Positions 43,758 to 52,354 of a stretch of 64,000 bases of DNA are shown here, piece by piece (positions within the stretch are counted from its first letter, which is position 1; each line of letters opens with the position of its first letter). Location of the stretch: the NCBI RefSeq assembly GCF_007743815.1, contig NZ_CP036265.1:4781823-4845822 (forward strand), read 5' to 3'. The position numbers were made by a program, and so were the translations under genes. A model generated the notes under the pieces. The model made no database searches. It had not been told where the DNA came from and saw only the letters and a program-made list of their open reading frames with translations. The stretch is from Alienimonas californiensis. GTDB taxonomy: Bacteria > Planctomycetota > Planctomycetia > Planctomycetales > Planctomycetaceae.

Positions 43758-46066
43758 CGCCCGCCCCCCGGCCGCCGCACGCCGATCGCCCCGCCGGCGG
43801 TCGCCCGGTCGGCAGTCGCGGGAGCCGCCGTCGGGGCCTCGCCGTCCGCCGAGACCGGGCGCCCGATCAGCAGGTGGGTCCCGCCGCGGGCGTCGACCGA
43901 CTGGCCGCCGAACTCCGTCAGCGCCGGCTCCGCCAGCAGCGCGACGAACGTGCCCCGGGCGGCGGGCGCCAGCGGGGCCTCTTCGAACGCGTCGATCGGC
44001 TCAGAGTGCTCGTTCAGACCGCGAACGCTGGCCGCGGTGCGGTAAGCCAACGAGGCCTTGAAGCTGGCGTTCGTGTCCGGGTCGGAGTGCAGCATCGGGA
44101 ATTCGCTCAGCAGATCGTCCTGGTCCTTCTCCATGCCCGGCGGCGCCTGGGGCAGGCGCTCGTCGAGGGTTTCCCGCCAGAGGAACAGGTCGTCCCCGGT
44201 GATCGGCCGCAGCCTGAGCGCCCCGCCCGCGGGGAGGTCCGCGCCGTGGTACACGCGGCCCTTCTCGTCCGAGAGCGCAATCAAGGCGAAGTCCCGCTCG
44301 TAACCGTTCACCGCCGTCGGACGTCCGTTCGCCCACTCGATCGTCAGCCGGCCGCGTTCCGGACGGGGGGAGACGGTGACGAATTGCGTGCGGGTCCGGC
44401 TGCGGAAGGCGTCCCCGGACCAGGCCTGTCCCGAGGTCCAGTCGACCCGGCCGCCGCCGACGCTTGGGCCCGGCGGGGCGAGCGGCAGCACGGCGGTTTC
44501 GGCGGGGAAGATCAGCCCGCCGTCCGGCGACTGCGAGGCGAACACGGCCGTGCGGGCCCACTCCACCGCCCGGTCCTGGTCGGCGTCATGCACCGTCACC
44601 GCGAACTGCCGGGCCTTGGCACCGAAGCCGTGCATCAGCGTCGAATAGGCCAGCAGGGTTCCCGCGGTCGCGGCGGCGATCAGGGGCACCGTCAGCGCCA
44701 GCCGCCCGACCTGGTGCCGCCGCCGCAGGACCAGATAGTTGACCGGCCCGATGACGACGACGAACAGCGTGATCAGGGCCACCAGCGTGCCCACCGGAAC
44801 GCCGCGGACGCCGGGGATCAGAAACTCGATGAACTCCGCGTTCGGCCCGCGGGCGCCGACGCCGAAGCGGTCCGCCACGTTCAGCCGATCCGGCCCCAGA
44901 TCTTGAAAGACGGCGTACCAGTCGCTCACGCCGTCCGCGCCCGCCGCGAAGGCGTACACCCGGCCGCCGGCGACGTTCAACCGCCGCGGCGCCAGCCCGA
45001 CAGGGGGCCCGGGCCTTCTCCACGCTTCGCGACCGCTCTCCTCGGCTTCCTGCTCGAAACGCCGGCGGGACTGACGCCCATCCCCGTCGAACGGCCGAAC
45101 ATCCCCGTCAAACGCCCGAAACTCCGGGGAGCGAAACGGCGAGGGGTCGAACTCCGGCTCCGACCGCGTGCCGTCGCCGTCCGCCGCCGTCGCCGTCCAG
45201 CCTTGCAGGTCGTCGTCCAGCCCCAGCGCCCCTAACGCCGCCGCCGGAAGCGGGTCGGCGGGATTAGTCATTGCGTCCATCACCGTCAGCGTCCCGCCGG
45301 CGGCGACCCAATCCCGCACCGCCTGTCGGGCGCCGTCCGACAGCGCCGCCAGTCGCGGGGCGTCCGCCACGATGACGTCGACCGTGGTGAACCCGAGCCA
45401 CGTCTCCGGCAGAGCCTCCGGGGGGAGTGTCAGGCTTTCGCCCCGCCCGCCGCCGGAGGTGCGCCGCTCCCTGGCACGGCTGGAGTCCGCCTCGATCGCC
45501 GCGGTCGTCGCCCAGGAAACCCGCCGGAACGCCCGTTCGTCGGCCGTCGCCCCCGCGATCACCAGCGTCGCCGGGGGATGGATCGCGTTGAGGTCCGAAC
45601 GGGGCGGGTGCACCTCATGGATCAATCCGGGCACGGCGGCGTCCAGCAGGTCGTCGGGGTCGCGGGGATCGGCGGAGACGGCGCCGTCCTCCGGCAGCGG
45701 GTCCGCGAGGACCACCACCTCCCCGTCGCCGCGGGCCGCGGTCAGCGGCACCGGCAGGGTGAACCGGGTCGCGGCGCCGGCCGGCAGGGCGAGGGTCCGG
45801 GTGACGGTCATCGCACGCCCGCCGCCCCGCCGGGACTCGTACGGCAGAAACGCGACCGTGATCGCCCGGGCGGCGCCGCGGTTCGTCACCCGCACCCGCA
45901 CCGGCCAGTAGCCGCCCCGCGTCCCGCCGACCCAGCGGTCGTCGAACTCGCATTCCAGGTCGTCGGAACTCGATCGGGATTCACTCCCCGACTGCGCAGG
46001 CGCCGGCGCCGCCCGGCAGAGGGTCAAGGCGGCGATCAGCAGGAGGGCGAACCCACGGGAGGTCAT
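43754..46066 (-). CDS. Exported multi-domain membrane protein of the MoxR/ABC operon
   Basis: A 770-residue protein. The ATG at 46066 overlaps the MoxR stop codon and starts a clear signal peptide (FALLLIAALTLCRAAPAPAQ). A beta-rich domain follows (about 35-150), then a GATase/DUF4350-like Rossmann region with VRDWVAAGGTLTVMDAM, then two TM helices (about 440-505, VPVGTLVALITLFVVVIGPVNYL and a second), and a long beta-rich C-terminal half. It resembles the auxiliary proteins that go with ABC-2 transporters of the gliding-motility type, but only in general layout. Function unknown. Confidence 0.75.
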   Translation of the reverse strand: MTSRGFALLLIAALTLCRAAPAPAQSGSESRSSSDDLECEFDDRWVGGTRGGYWPVRVRVTNRGAARAITVAFLPYESRRGGGRAMTVTRTLALPAGAATRFTLPVPLTAARGDGEVVVLADPLPEDGAVSADPRDPDDLLDAAVPGLIHEVHPPRSDLNAIHPPATLVIAGATADERAFRRVSWATTAAIEADSSRARERRTSGGGRGESLTLPPEALPETWLGFTTVDVIVADAPRLAALSDGARQAVRDWVAAGGTLTVMDAMTNPADPLPAAALGALGLDDDLQGWTATAADGDGTRSEPEFDPSPFRSPEFRAFDGDVRPFDGDGRQSRRRFEQEAEESGREAWRRPGPPVGLAPRRLNVAGGRVYAFAAGADGVSDWYAVFQDLGPDRLNVADRFGVGARGPNAEFIEFLIPGVRGVPVGTLVALITLFVVVIGPVNYLVLRRRHQVGRLALTVPLIAAATAGTLLAYSTLMHGFGAKARQFAVTVHDADQDRAVEWARTAVFASQSPDGGLIFPAETAVLPLAPPGPSVGGGRVDWTSGQAWSGDAFRSRTRTQFVTVSPRPERGRLTIEWANGRPTAVNGYERDFALIALSDEKGRVYHGADLPAGGALRLRPITGDDLFLWRETLDERLPQAPPGMEKDQDDLLSEFPMLHSDPDTNASFKASLAYRTAASVRGLNEHSEPIDAFEEAPLAPAARGTFVALLAEPALTEFGGQSVDARGGTHLLIGRPVSADGEAPTAAPATADRATAGGAIGVRRPGGGR

Positions 46067-47148
46067 CGCAGCGAACCTTTGTCGACTTCGGAGACCTGTT
46101 CCAACACCGCCGCCGCCAGCTTCGGACCGTCCCAACCGTCCAGTCGGGCCGCGTAATCCGGCAAAATCCGGTGTCCCAGCACCGCCGGGGCCACGGACCG
46201 CACCTCGTCGAACCCCACGTTCGGTTTGCCCGCCAGCAGCGCGGCGGCCCGGGCCGCCGCGGCGAGGCCCAGCGCCGCCCGCGGACTCGCCCCGAACCGG
46301 GCGTGCGTCCGCACCGGCTCCGGCGCCCGCGAGTCGCGGGGGTGCGTCGCCGCCACCACGCGGCTGAGATACGCCAGCACCGCCGAGGGCAGGTGCACCC
46401 GGTCCGCCGCGGCGAACAGCGAGTTCAACTCCCCGGCGTCCAGAACCTGCGTCGGCTCCGGGGAACGCTGGGCGGAGCGGGCCGTCACAATGCGTTCCAG
46501 CACCTCCGGCCCGACGCCGCCGACGTCGATCTTGAACAGGAACCGGTCGAGCTGGGCCTCCGGCAGCGGATAGGTGCCCTCCAGCTCGATCGGATTTTGC
46601 GTCGCCAGCACGAAGAACGGGTCGGGCAGCGGCCGCGTTTCGCCGGCGGCCGTCACCCGCCGCTCCTGCATCGCTTCGAGCAAGGCGGACTGCGTCTTCG
46701 GCGTCGCCCGGTTGATCTCGTCGGCAAGCAGCAGGTTCGTGAACACCGGCCCGGGGCGGAACTCCAGCCGGCGCCCGCGGCCGTCTTCGTTCTCCTGCAG
46801 GATCGCCGAGCCGACGATGTCGCCCGGCAGCAGGTCCGGCGTGAACTGGACGCGGCGATGTTCCAGCCCCAGCAGCGCCGCGAGGGCCTTCACCAACTCC
46901 GTTTTTCCCAGCCCCGGCAGGCCCTCCAACAGCAGATGTCCGCGGGCGACCAGCCCGACGGTCACGAGATCCAGCAGGGTCTCCTGGCCGAAGATCACCC
47001 CCGCCAGACCGTCGCGGAGGCGGAGCAGCCCGGCGCGGGCGCTCTCCACCTCCTCGGGCGTCAGCAGGGCCGACGCGGGCGCGGCGTCAGACACGGGCGG
47101 GGGAATCTCGCGAAGGGAAACGGAGGCGGAGCGAGGGACGAACGTCAC
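46063..47148 (-). CDS. MoxR family AAA+ ATPase
   Basis: A 361-residue soluble ATPase starting with GTG in the GTGA overlap. It carries Walker A GLPGLGKTE, Walker B LLADEINRA, sensor 1 ATQNP, the Arg finger region LDRFLFK and a C-terminal lid. MoxR proteins act as chaperone-like ATPases for vWA proteins, and three gene products downstream contain vWA-type domains. Second gene of the operon. Confidence 0.93.
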   Translation of the reverse strand: MTFVPRSASVSLREIPPPVSDAAPASALLTPEEVESARAGLLRLRDGLAGVIFGQETLLDLVTVGLVARGHLLLEGLPGLGKTELVKALAALLGLEHRRVQFTPDLLPGDIVGSAILQENEDGRGRRLEFRPGPVFTNLLLADEINRATPKTQSALLEAMQERRVTAAGETRPLPDPFFVLATQNPIELEGTYPLPEAQLDRFLFKIDVGGVGPEVLERIVTARSAQRSPEPTQVLDAGELNSLFAAADRVHLPSAVLAYLSRVVAATHPRDSRAPEPVRTHARFGASPRAALGLAAAARAAALLAGKPNVGFDEVRSVAPAVLGHRILPDYAARLDGWDGPKLAAAVLEQVSEVDKGSLR

Positions 47149-48635
47149 TCGGCGACGGGCGGAGGAGTCTGCGCGGAAAAGTAACGCCGCACCACTCCCC
47201 GCAACCGCGGCGGCACCGGCCGGCCCGCCGTCAGCCGCTGCGACGGCGGGGCGGGGCCGGCCGTGGTTTCCGCTGGGGTCTCTGTCGCGACAGACGAGGA
47301 TTCGACAGGTCGAGAAGGAGTGAACGGGCTGGACGCCGCCCCGGCGGCGGGAGGACGGGCAGACCACAACCCGCCGGCCAAACCACTGACGGCGGAGAGC
47401 CCCGGAGCGAACGTCCGGGCCGCCAGTCGTCCGGCGTCCGCTGCCCCGTCGGGCAGGGGCAGGGAGAGTGCGGGCACACTCAATCCGCGGTCGGGGGAAT
47501 GGGGAGTCGTTGGGGGAGTCTCGCCAGCGGCGGGTCGCGGCCCCGGCCGGTCGGCCCCCGCGCGAACCTGAGCGACCACATCGGGCGGCAGGGCGGCGAG
47601 GAGTCCCGCCGGATCGCCCCCCGCGAGCAGATCGGCCCCCGCGGCGGCGAGGGCGGACCGTTGCTCATCCGTCAGGCCGGCAGCCAACTCGGCGAGCGCC
47701 TCTCGGTTCTCCCCCGCCGCGGCGAGCAGGTCCCGAAGCCTCGCCGGATCGTCCAGCCCCGCCGCGGCCGCCGCGTCCCTCACGGCGTCGGATTCGAGCA
47801 AGCCGGAGCCGGCCAGCAGGTCGGCGCCGTTCGCCAACGTGTCCGCGAGGCGCCCCACGGTCGCCCCGTCCGTCGCCCCCGCCGCGGCGACGGCACCCAG
47901 CATCCGCTCACGCAGGGCGTCGGCGGCTTCCAGCTGCGATCCGGTCGGCCCCTCCTCGCCGATCTCCGCGGTCAGTCGCCGCAAATCCTCTCCCGCCCGG
48001 GCCAGCGCCGCCGGATCGGCGGCGCCGGCGTCGGCGAGGGCCGCCAGCGTTTGGGCCAGTTCCCCAGTCAGCCGGTCGCCGGCGACGGTGCGATCGACCG
48101 CCGTCTCCTGCCCGGTCATCGATTCCACCGGCGCCGCCCAAGCCAGCAGGGCAAAGGCGGCCGGGACGGCCAGCGTCTTCGCCAGGCGACCCAGCGGCAG
48201 CGGCGGACGGGCGTCCCGCCAGCGGTCGCGACGCGGTTCCAACCGGGCGAGCCAGGCCGGGGAACGCTCCGCGGCGGGGCGGTCGGTAAGGGTCATTAGC
48301 AAACCGCCCGACCGCAGGGCGGTGTCGACCGCGGCGGCGGCGTCCCGGTGGGAGGGAAGGTCGCGGCGGGTTCTCTGCAGAGCAATTAGGCCGGTCATCG
48401 ACGTGCCGAGGGCCAGCGCCCACAGGGCGGGCGTCGGTTCGTCGCCCCGCAGCCGCAGGGCCAATGCGATCCCCCCGGCAATCAGCAGGGCGGCGGCCAG
48501 CGGGGCCGCGAGGTGACGGAGGAACCGGACGACCGCCACGCCCCGCCGATGGGCGGCGAGGCGGCGGTCGAGGTCCGCGGCCGTCAGCGCCGCCGCACCG
48601 GGTCGGGCGTCAGCGGTTGGGGACGGGGGGAACAC
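47145..48635 (-). CDS. Membrane-anchored Ala-rich helical protein, first gene of the MoxR/ABC operon
   Basis: A 496-residue protein starting with GTG at 48635; codons upstream are unlike protein. Two hydrophobic segments lie near residues 42-62 and 66-85, and one near 160. A helical Ala/Leu/Asp-rich region follows (180-370) made of short repeats such as LADTLANGADLLAGSGLL, ending in a Pro/Ser/Thr-rich, probably disordered tail. I see no catalytic motif. It is translationally coupled to the MoxR gene. Unknown family. Confidence 0.65.
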   Translation of the reverse strand: MFPPSPTADARPGAAALTAADLDRRLAAHRRGVAVVRFLRHLAAPLAAALLIAGGIALALRLRGDEPTPALWALALGTSMTGLIALQRTRRDLPSHRDAAAAVDTALRSGGLLMTLTDRPAAERSPAWLARLEPRRDRWRDARPPLPLGRLAKTLAVPAAFALLAWAAPVESMTGQETAVDRTVAGDRLTGELAQTLAALADAGAADPAALARAGEDLRRLTAEIGEEGPTGSQLEAADALRERMLGAVAAAGATDGATVGRLADTLANGADLLAGSGLLESDAVRDAAAAAGLDDPARLRDLLAAAGENREALAELAAGLTDEQRSALAAAGADLLAGGDPAGLLAALPPDVVAQVRAGADRPGPRPAAGETPPTTPHSPDRGLSVPALSLPLPDGAADAGRLAARTFAPGLSAVSGLAGGLWSARPPAAGAASSPFTPSRPVESSSVATETPAETTAGPAPPSQRLTAGRPVPPRLRGVVRRYFSAQTPPPVAE

Positions 48636-48738
48636 GCAGTCACGGTAGGCGGGCGGGGGGCGGCCTGCCACGGGGCGGGCCGCGAAGGGGCGTTGCCTCG
48701 GGCCGGTCGCGGGCGGACGATGACGCGGTTCGCTCCCC

Positions 48739-48768
48739 CGCTCGTCTCCCCCCCGCTCGTCTCCCCCC
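48739..48768 (+). repeat. 15-bp tandem direct repeat before the Uma2-like gene
   Basis: CGCTCGTCTCCCCCC occurs twice in tandem (48739-48753 and 48754-48768), ending 12 bases before the ATG. The pyrimidine tract could unwind easily or mark a recent duplication. Confidence 0.55.
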
Positions 48769-48780
48769 GCCGGTCGCCTG

Positions 48781-49365
48781 ATGGACGCCGCCACCTTCGC
48801 CGCGACACGTGCCGACCTGCCGGACGGCGGCCGCTGGACCGAGTTGATCGCCGGGGAGCCAGTCGCCTTCGCCCCGCCGGAGCCCCTGCACGGCACCTTC
48901 GTGCTGAACCTGTCGAAGGCGTTCGCCGCCGCCGTCGGGCAGGGGGCCGTGACCCAGCAGTTCGGAGTCGGGGCGGTGTTCGAAACCGGCCTGCAAACCG
49001 CCGCCGACCCGGACACCGTGCGGTTCCCCGCCGCCAGCCTGTTCGCCCGCGGCGTGTTCGAGCAGATGGACCGGGAGATCGCCAACGCCGTGCCGGCCCT
49101 CGTCGTCGAGGTCCCCGGCACCCCGGACCGCCGCCGGGAGGTGGGCCGCCGGATCGAGGAGTACCACGCTGCCGGCGTCGCCGCGGTCTGGATCGCGGAC
49201 CTGTTGGAGACGACCGTGAACGTCGTCCTCCCGCACGCCGCCCCGCGGACGCTGGGCGGTTCGGACCGCCTCACCACCGACCTGCTCCCGGCGTTCGGCC
49301 CGACGGTGGAGGAACTGTTCGCCGAGCCGGAGTGGTGGACCCGCGGTGTCCGACGCCCCGCGTAG
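48781..49365 (+). CDS. Uma2 family (DUF820) nuclease-fold protein
   Basis: A 194-residue protein starting with ATG. The Uma2/DUF820 fold is seen in the order HGTFVLNL, PDTVRFPAASLF, PALVVEVPGTPDRR and YHAAGVAAVWIADL. The PD-(D/E)xK core is only partly kept: the usual PDL before VVEV is PAL here, and the lysine in the helix after it is Arg. Activity is therefore doubtful. Uma2 proteins are very common in planctomycetes and cyanobacteria with unclear roles. The gene is divergent from the MoxR operon. Confidence 0.78.
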   Translation: MDAATFAATRADLPDGGRWTELIAGEPVAFAPPEPLHGTFVLNLSKAFAAAVGQGAVTQQFGVGAVFETGLQTAADPDTVRFPAASLFARGVFEQMDREIANAVPALVVEVPGTPDRRREVGRRIEEYHAAGVAAVWIADLLETTVNVVLPHAAPRTLGGSDRLTTDLLPAFGPTVEELFAEPEWWTRGVRRPA

Positions 49366-49381
49366 ACGGGCGGAACCACTG

Positions 49382-49741
49382 TCACTGGCTGGCGGCGAAC
49401 AGGAAGAACCGCCAGAGCAGAAAGGTGCCGCCGCCGGTGCAGAGAAACCCGCTCGCCGCAGCGACCGCGACGGCACTCCGTTTCTCCGCCCGCCACCGGC
49501 CGACGAGCCAGCCCGGCAGGAGGCCGAAGGGAGCCACAGTCAGCAGATTGCTCAACGTCAAACAGACCCACCCGCCGAGATCCAGGAAGGGCGCCAACCC
49601 GGGCGCGTCCGTCAGGACGTAATCGCGGGACGCCGTCAAAGAAGCCAGCGCCGCCCCGCACGGCGTCGCCGCCAAGCTGCCGGCGAAACCGCCCCAGAGG
49701 GCCGGTCGATTGCGGGGCGGGTCGGGCTCGGAAGGCGTCAT
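49382..49741 (-). CDS. Small membrane protein, unknown
   Basis: A 119-residue protein with ATG start and about three hydrophobic segments (GGFAGSLAATPCGAAL, LGGWVCLTLSNLLTVAPFGLL and AVAVAAASGFLCTGGGTFLLW), ending close to the membrane. No family recognised. It is the third gene of a minus-strand run starting with the methyltransferase gene, and converges on the Uma2-like gene. Confidence 0.6.
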   Translation of the reverse strand: MTPSEPDPPRNRPALWGGFAGSLAATPCGAALASLTASRDYVLTDAPGLAPFLDLGGWVCLTLSNLLTVAPFGLLPGWLVGRWRAEKRSAVAVAAASGFLCTGGGTFLLWRFFLFAASQ

Positions 49742-49829
49742 CTCCGCGAGGAGCCCATGAGTTCCCGGATGAACCGCACCAACACGGACACGGAGGGCTG
49801 ACGCCCACCGCTCGCCTACGCGAGAGCAA

Positions 49830-50186
49830 TCAGTTAATCACGCTCATGTAGACCACGAAAAGGGTGGGCACGGCTGCGGTGACCACGCCGGAGAGCAGCC
49901 CGACCGCGAACGCAATGCCGCCCCCACGGCTGTCATCGCGTCCTGTCCGCAGCATCCATCGATTGACGGTCCAGCAGAGCGGTGCCGACACGCACAGAGC
50001 CCAGAGCAACGACCAGATTCCCGCGACCGCCAGCGCCGCCAATCCGTCGGCGGGATCGACCCGCCCCTCCCAGGCCGCGGGCAGTAACGGGGCGAGCCAA
50101 ACCGGGCAGCACCCCGCGTAGACGCCCCAGAACGAGCCGAGTTCCCGCGGCGTCATCCCCGGTTCGTGATCGTAGCGGCGACTCAC
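49830..50186 (-). CDS. Small membrane protein, unknown
   Basis: A 118-residue protein with three to four hydrophobic helices. The GTG at 50186 is preferred since it gives the GTGA overlap with the methyltransferase stop seen repeatedly in this window; an ATG 10 codons later is possible. The start of the protein around PRELGSFWGVYAGCCPVWLAP is Cys-containing. No family recognised. Confidence 0.6.
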   Translation of the reverse strand: MSRRYDHEPGMTPRELGSFWGVYAGCCPVWLAPLLPAAWEGRVDPADGLAALAVAGIWSLLWALCVSAPLCWTVNRWMLRTGRDDSRGGGIAFAVGLLSGVVTAAVPTLFVVYMSVIN

Positions 50187-51022
50187 GGCATCAGGATCGC
50201 CGCAGGCGATGCGGCGGCTGACTGTTCCACCCGCCGGGCTTTGATCCGCACGTAGGGCGGCAGGAACCTTGCCCGGTGGCCGGCGCTGCCGGCGGGGGCG
50301 TTTGGGTCGGCGTGGTGGGGTTCGGTCAGGTCTTCGATCACGAAGCCGGCGGCGCACAGGTCGCCGATCAGTTGGCGCCAGGTGTGCAGATACTCGGCGC
50401 AACCGGCCTCCCGCAGGCCGGCGGCGGCGGTGTGCGGGTCCGGGTCCGGCAGACGACGGTTCCCGGTTCCCCCGGTCGGGCCCTCGCCGCGGTGGTATTC
50501 GGCGCCGAGGCGGTAGCCGCCGTCAGGCAGGGGGCCGAAGCACTGCAGGCTCGCCGGCTGTTTGTGCTGGACGATGTAGAGCCCGCCGGGCTTCAGCAGG
50601 CGGGCCACGCCGGCGTAGACGGCGGACAGGTCCGGCACATAGCAGGCGCTGACGGGTTGGTGCACGACGTCGAACGGCGCCCCCGGCAGGTCCGCGGGCA
50701 GGGCGCTCATGTCCGCCCGCACCGGCGTGATGAGGGAGGCGAACCCCCGGCGGGCGGCTTCGCGGCGGTCGAGGTCCAGCATCGCCTCGGACAGGTCCAC
50801 CACCGTCGTCCGGCAGCCGAGGGCCGCGTACAGCACGCTCTGCCAGCCGCCGCCGGCGCCGAGGCAGAGCGCGCGTTTCCCCTCCAACTCCGCCGGCAGC
50901 CAGCCGCGGGAGTCCAGCGTCCCCCGCGGATCGGCAATCTGCTCGTCCGTGGCGACGCGGGCGAACCCACTGCCCTCCCGGGCCAGCCGATCCCACGCGG
51001 CGGCGTTGCGGGGCAGGTGCAC
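50183..51022 (-). CDS. Class I SAM-dependent methyltransferase
   Basis: A 279-residue soluble protein with GTG start. Motif I is ALCLGAGGGWQSV, followed by an acidic residue in VVDLSEAML and by ADMSALP; FDVVHQPVSACYVPD is motif IV, and LLKPGGLYIVQHKQ the motif-VI strand. The order is that of the UbiE/BioC-type small-molecule methyltransferases. A long C-terminal part after residue 170 is specific to this protein and its planctomycete relatives. The substrate is unknown. A heptamer inverted repeat separates it from the gene upstream. Confidence 0.82.
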   Translation of the reverse strand: MHLPRNAAAWDRLAREGSGFARVATDEQIADPRGTLDSRGWLPAELEGKRALCLGAGGGWQSVLYAALGCRTTVVDLSEAMLDLDRREAARRGFASLITPVRADMSALPADLPGAPFDVVHQPVSACYVPDLSAVYAGVARLLKPGGLYIVQHKQPASLQCFGPLPDGGYRLGAEYHRGEGPTGGTGNRRLPDPDPHTAAAGLREAGCAEYLHTWRQLIGDLCAAGFVIEDLTEPHHADPNAPAGSAGHRARFLPPYVRIKARRVEQSAAASPAAILMP

Positions 51023-51025
51023 GAC

Positions 51026-51125
51026 GAAGGCGGAGGGCAGAGGGGGGATGGCGGAAGGAACTGGGGGACGCGGCCGGGATCAGGCCCCGTCGCCTTCCGC
51101 CTTCCGCCTTCCGTCCTCCGCCTTC
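51026..51125. repeat. Inverted heptamer repeat (GAAGGCG-type) between two genes
   Basis: The left arm 51026-51060 is five purine-rich heptamers, each beginning GA, starting with GAAGGCG. The right arm 51091-51125 is five heptamers of CGCCTTC with one variant (CGTCCTC). Read as complements, the arms agree at 28 of 35 positions and enclose a 30-base loop. The right arm overlaps the last codons of the 400-residue protein gene, giving the repeating residues KAEDGRRKAEG. Confidence 0.7.
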
Positions 51126-52282
51126 ACGAAGAGCGCCGCGGCGTAGCGGACCGGGTCGTCGGCCTCTTTGGCGGCGTCGGCGAGGGCGTCCAGGCGGTCC
51201 ACGTCCCGGCAGAGGTCGGCGAAGCTGAACAGGGCGTCCTCCCGGTCCCTCAACTCTTTGCGAGCCAAGGCGACTGCCCGGTCGACTTCGCCGCAGCGCT
51301 TCAGCAGGTGGACCAGTTCGATCGCCGCGGCCGGGCGGTCGTGGTCGTCCGCGGCGTCGATGCGGCCCTCGAAGTACCGGAACGCCTCCTCGCGACCCCG
51401 GCCGCTGATCGCGGCGAGGTAGCGGAGGTGCGACGGGTAGAACTCCGTGAACGGCGCGCGGCCGGGGTATTGCAGCGTCGGATCGAGTTTCGCGCCGTAC
51501 TCCGCCAGTTCGACGATCTTTTCGAAGGACGGGTGCTCCGGCGGCAGTTCGCGGCCGTTGCGGACGACCGCCTGCAGGTGGGAGACGTCCGTGTGGTAGG
51601 CGGTGTCCGCCATCAGCCACGGCCGGCCGGCCAGCAGGGGGCGGAGGGAGGTCGGGTTCTCCGGCAGCTTGCCGCCGGAGGGATGGGCGGCGATCTCCGC
51701 GGCGACGTTCGCCAGCAGTTCGCCGTGCAGATGGTCGGCCAGCACCGCGGCGACGGCGGTGCGTTCCTCCGGCTTGAACCGCGGCCACAGCGAGTCCACC
51801 GCCGTCACGGTGTTGCACGTCCCCCGGGCGGCCAGCATCAGCCGGGCCCCGAGTTCCGGGTGCACGCCCTCCTCCAAAGCGATGCTGGCCAGCAGTTCGA
51901 ACCGCTCCTCGTCCGCGTCCGGGCCGACGAAGGATTGCGGGTCGACGTCTTCCAGATACGGCCGGAGCAACGGCGGCTCGCCGATGGTACGGGCGTAGTC
52001 AAAGGCCCGGTCCAGCCGGCCGGCGTCCGCGTGGCGGCGGGCGGCTTCGCGGGCGGCGGCGAGGTAAGCCTTCTCGAAGGCCTCGGCCTGCTCCTCCGGC
52101 ACGCCGTCGAACGTCGAGGGACGCACGCCCGGGGCGCCGAGGTCCCGCTTGGCCTTCAACAGCAGGGCGTCGAACAGCAGGTCCGGCTCGTCGGCGGCGC
52201 GGAGCCGCTCCACCAACTCGTCCAGAACCCGGTCGGGCGGAGCGTCGGCGAGGGCGGCGAACAGGGCGGCGTGATCTGACAT
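51080..52282 (-). CDS. Helical TPR-like protein, unknown
   Basis: A 400-residue soluble helical protein starting at the ATG at 52282. Pairs of helices with Ala/Leu/Asp patterns run through its length and suggest TPR-like packing, without strict TPR consensus. There are no membrane segments or catalytic motifs. I recognise its overall look from conserved planctomycete proteins of unknown role. Its C-terminus is built from a DNA heptamer repeat (KAEDGRRKAEGDGA), so the true end has been extended by repeat growth. Confidence 0.7.
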   Translation of the reverse strand: MSDHAALFAALADAPPDRVLDELVERLRAADEPDLLFDALLLKAKRDLGAPGVRPSTFDGVPEEQAEAFEKAYLAAAREAARRHADAGRLDRAFDYARTIGEPPLLRPYLEDVDPQSFVGPDADEERFELLASIALEEGVHPELGARLMLAARGTCNTVTAVDSLWPRFKPEERTAVAAVLADHLHGELLANVAAEIAAHPSGGKLPENPTSLRPLLAGRPWLMADTAYHTDVSHLQAVVRNGRELPPEHPSFEKIVELAEYGAKLDPTLQYPGRAPFTEFYPSHLRYLAAISGRGREEAFRYFEGRIDAADDHDRPAAAIELVHLLKRCGEVDRAVALARKELRDREDALFSFADLCRDVDRLDALADAAKEADDPVRYAAALFVKAEDGRRKAEGDGA

Positions 52283-52354
52283 GGCTCCGATCTTATCCGG
52301 AACGCCGCTCTCCCGCCGGGTCGCCCGCCGCAGCGATTCCTCAGACACCCAGCG

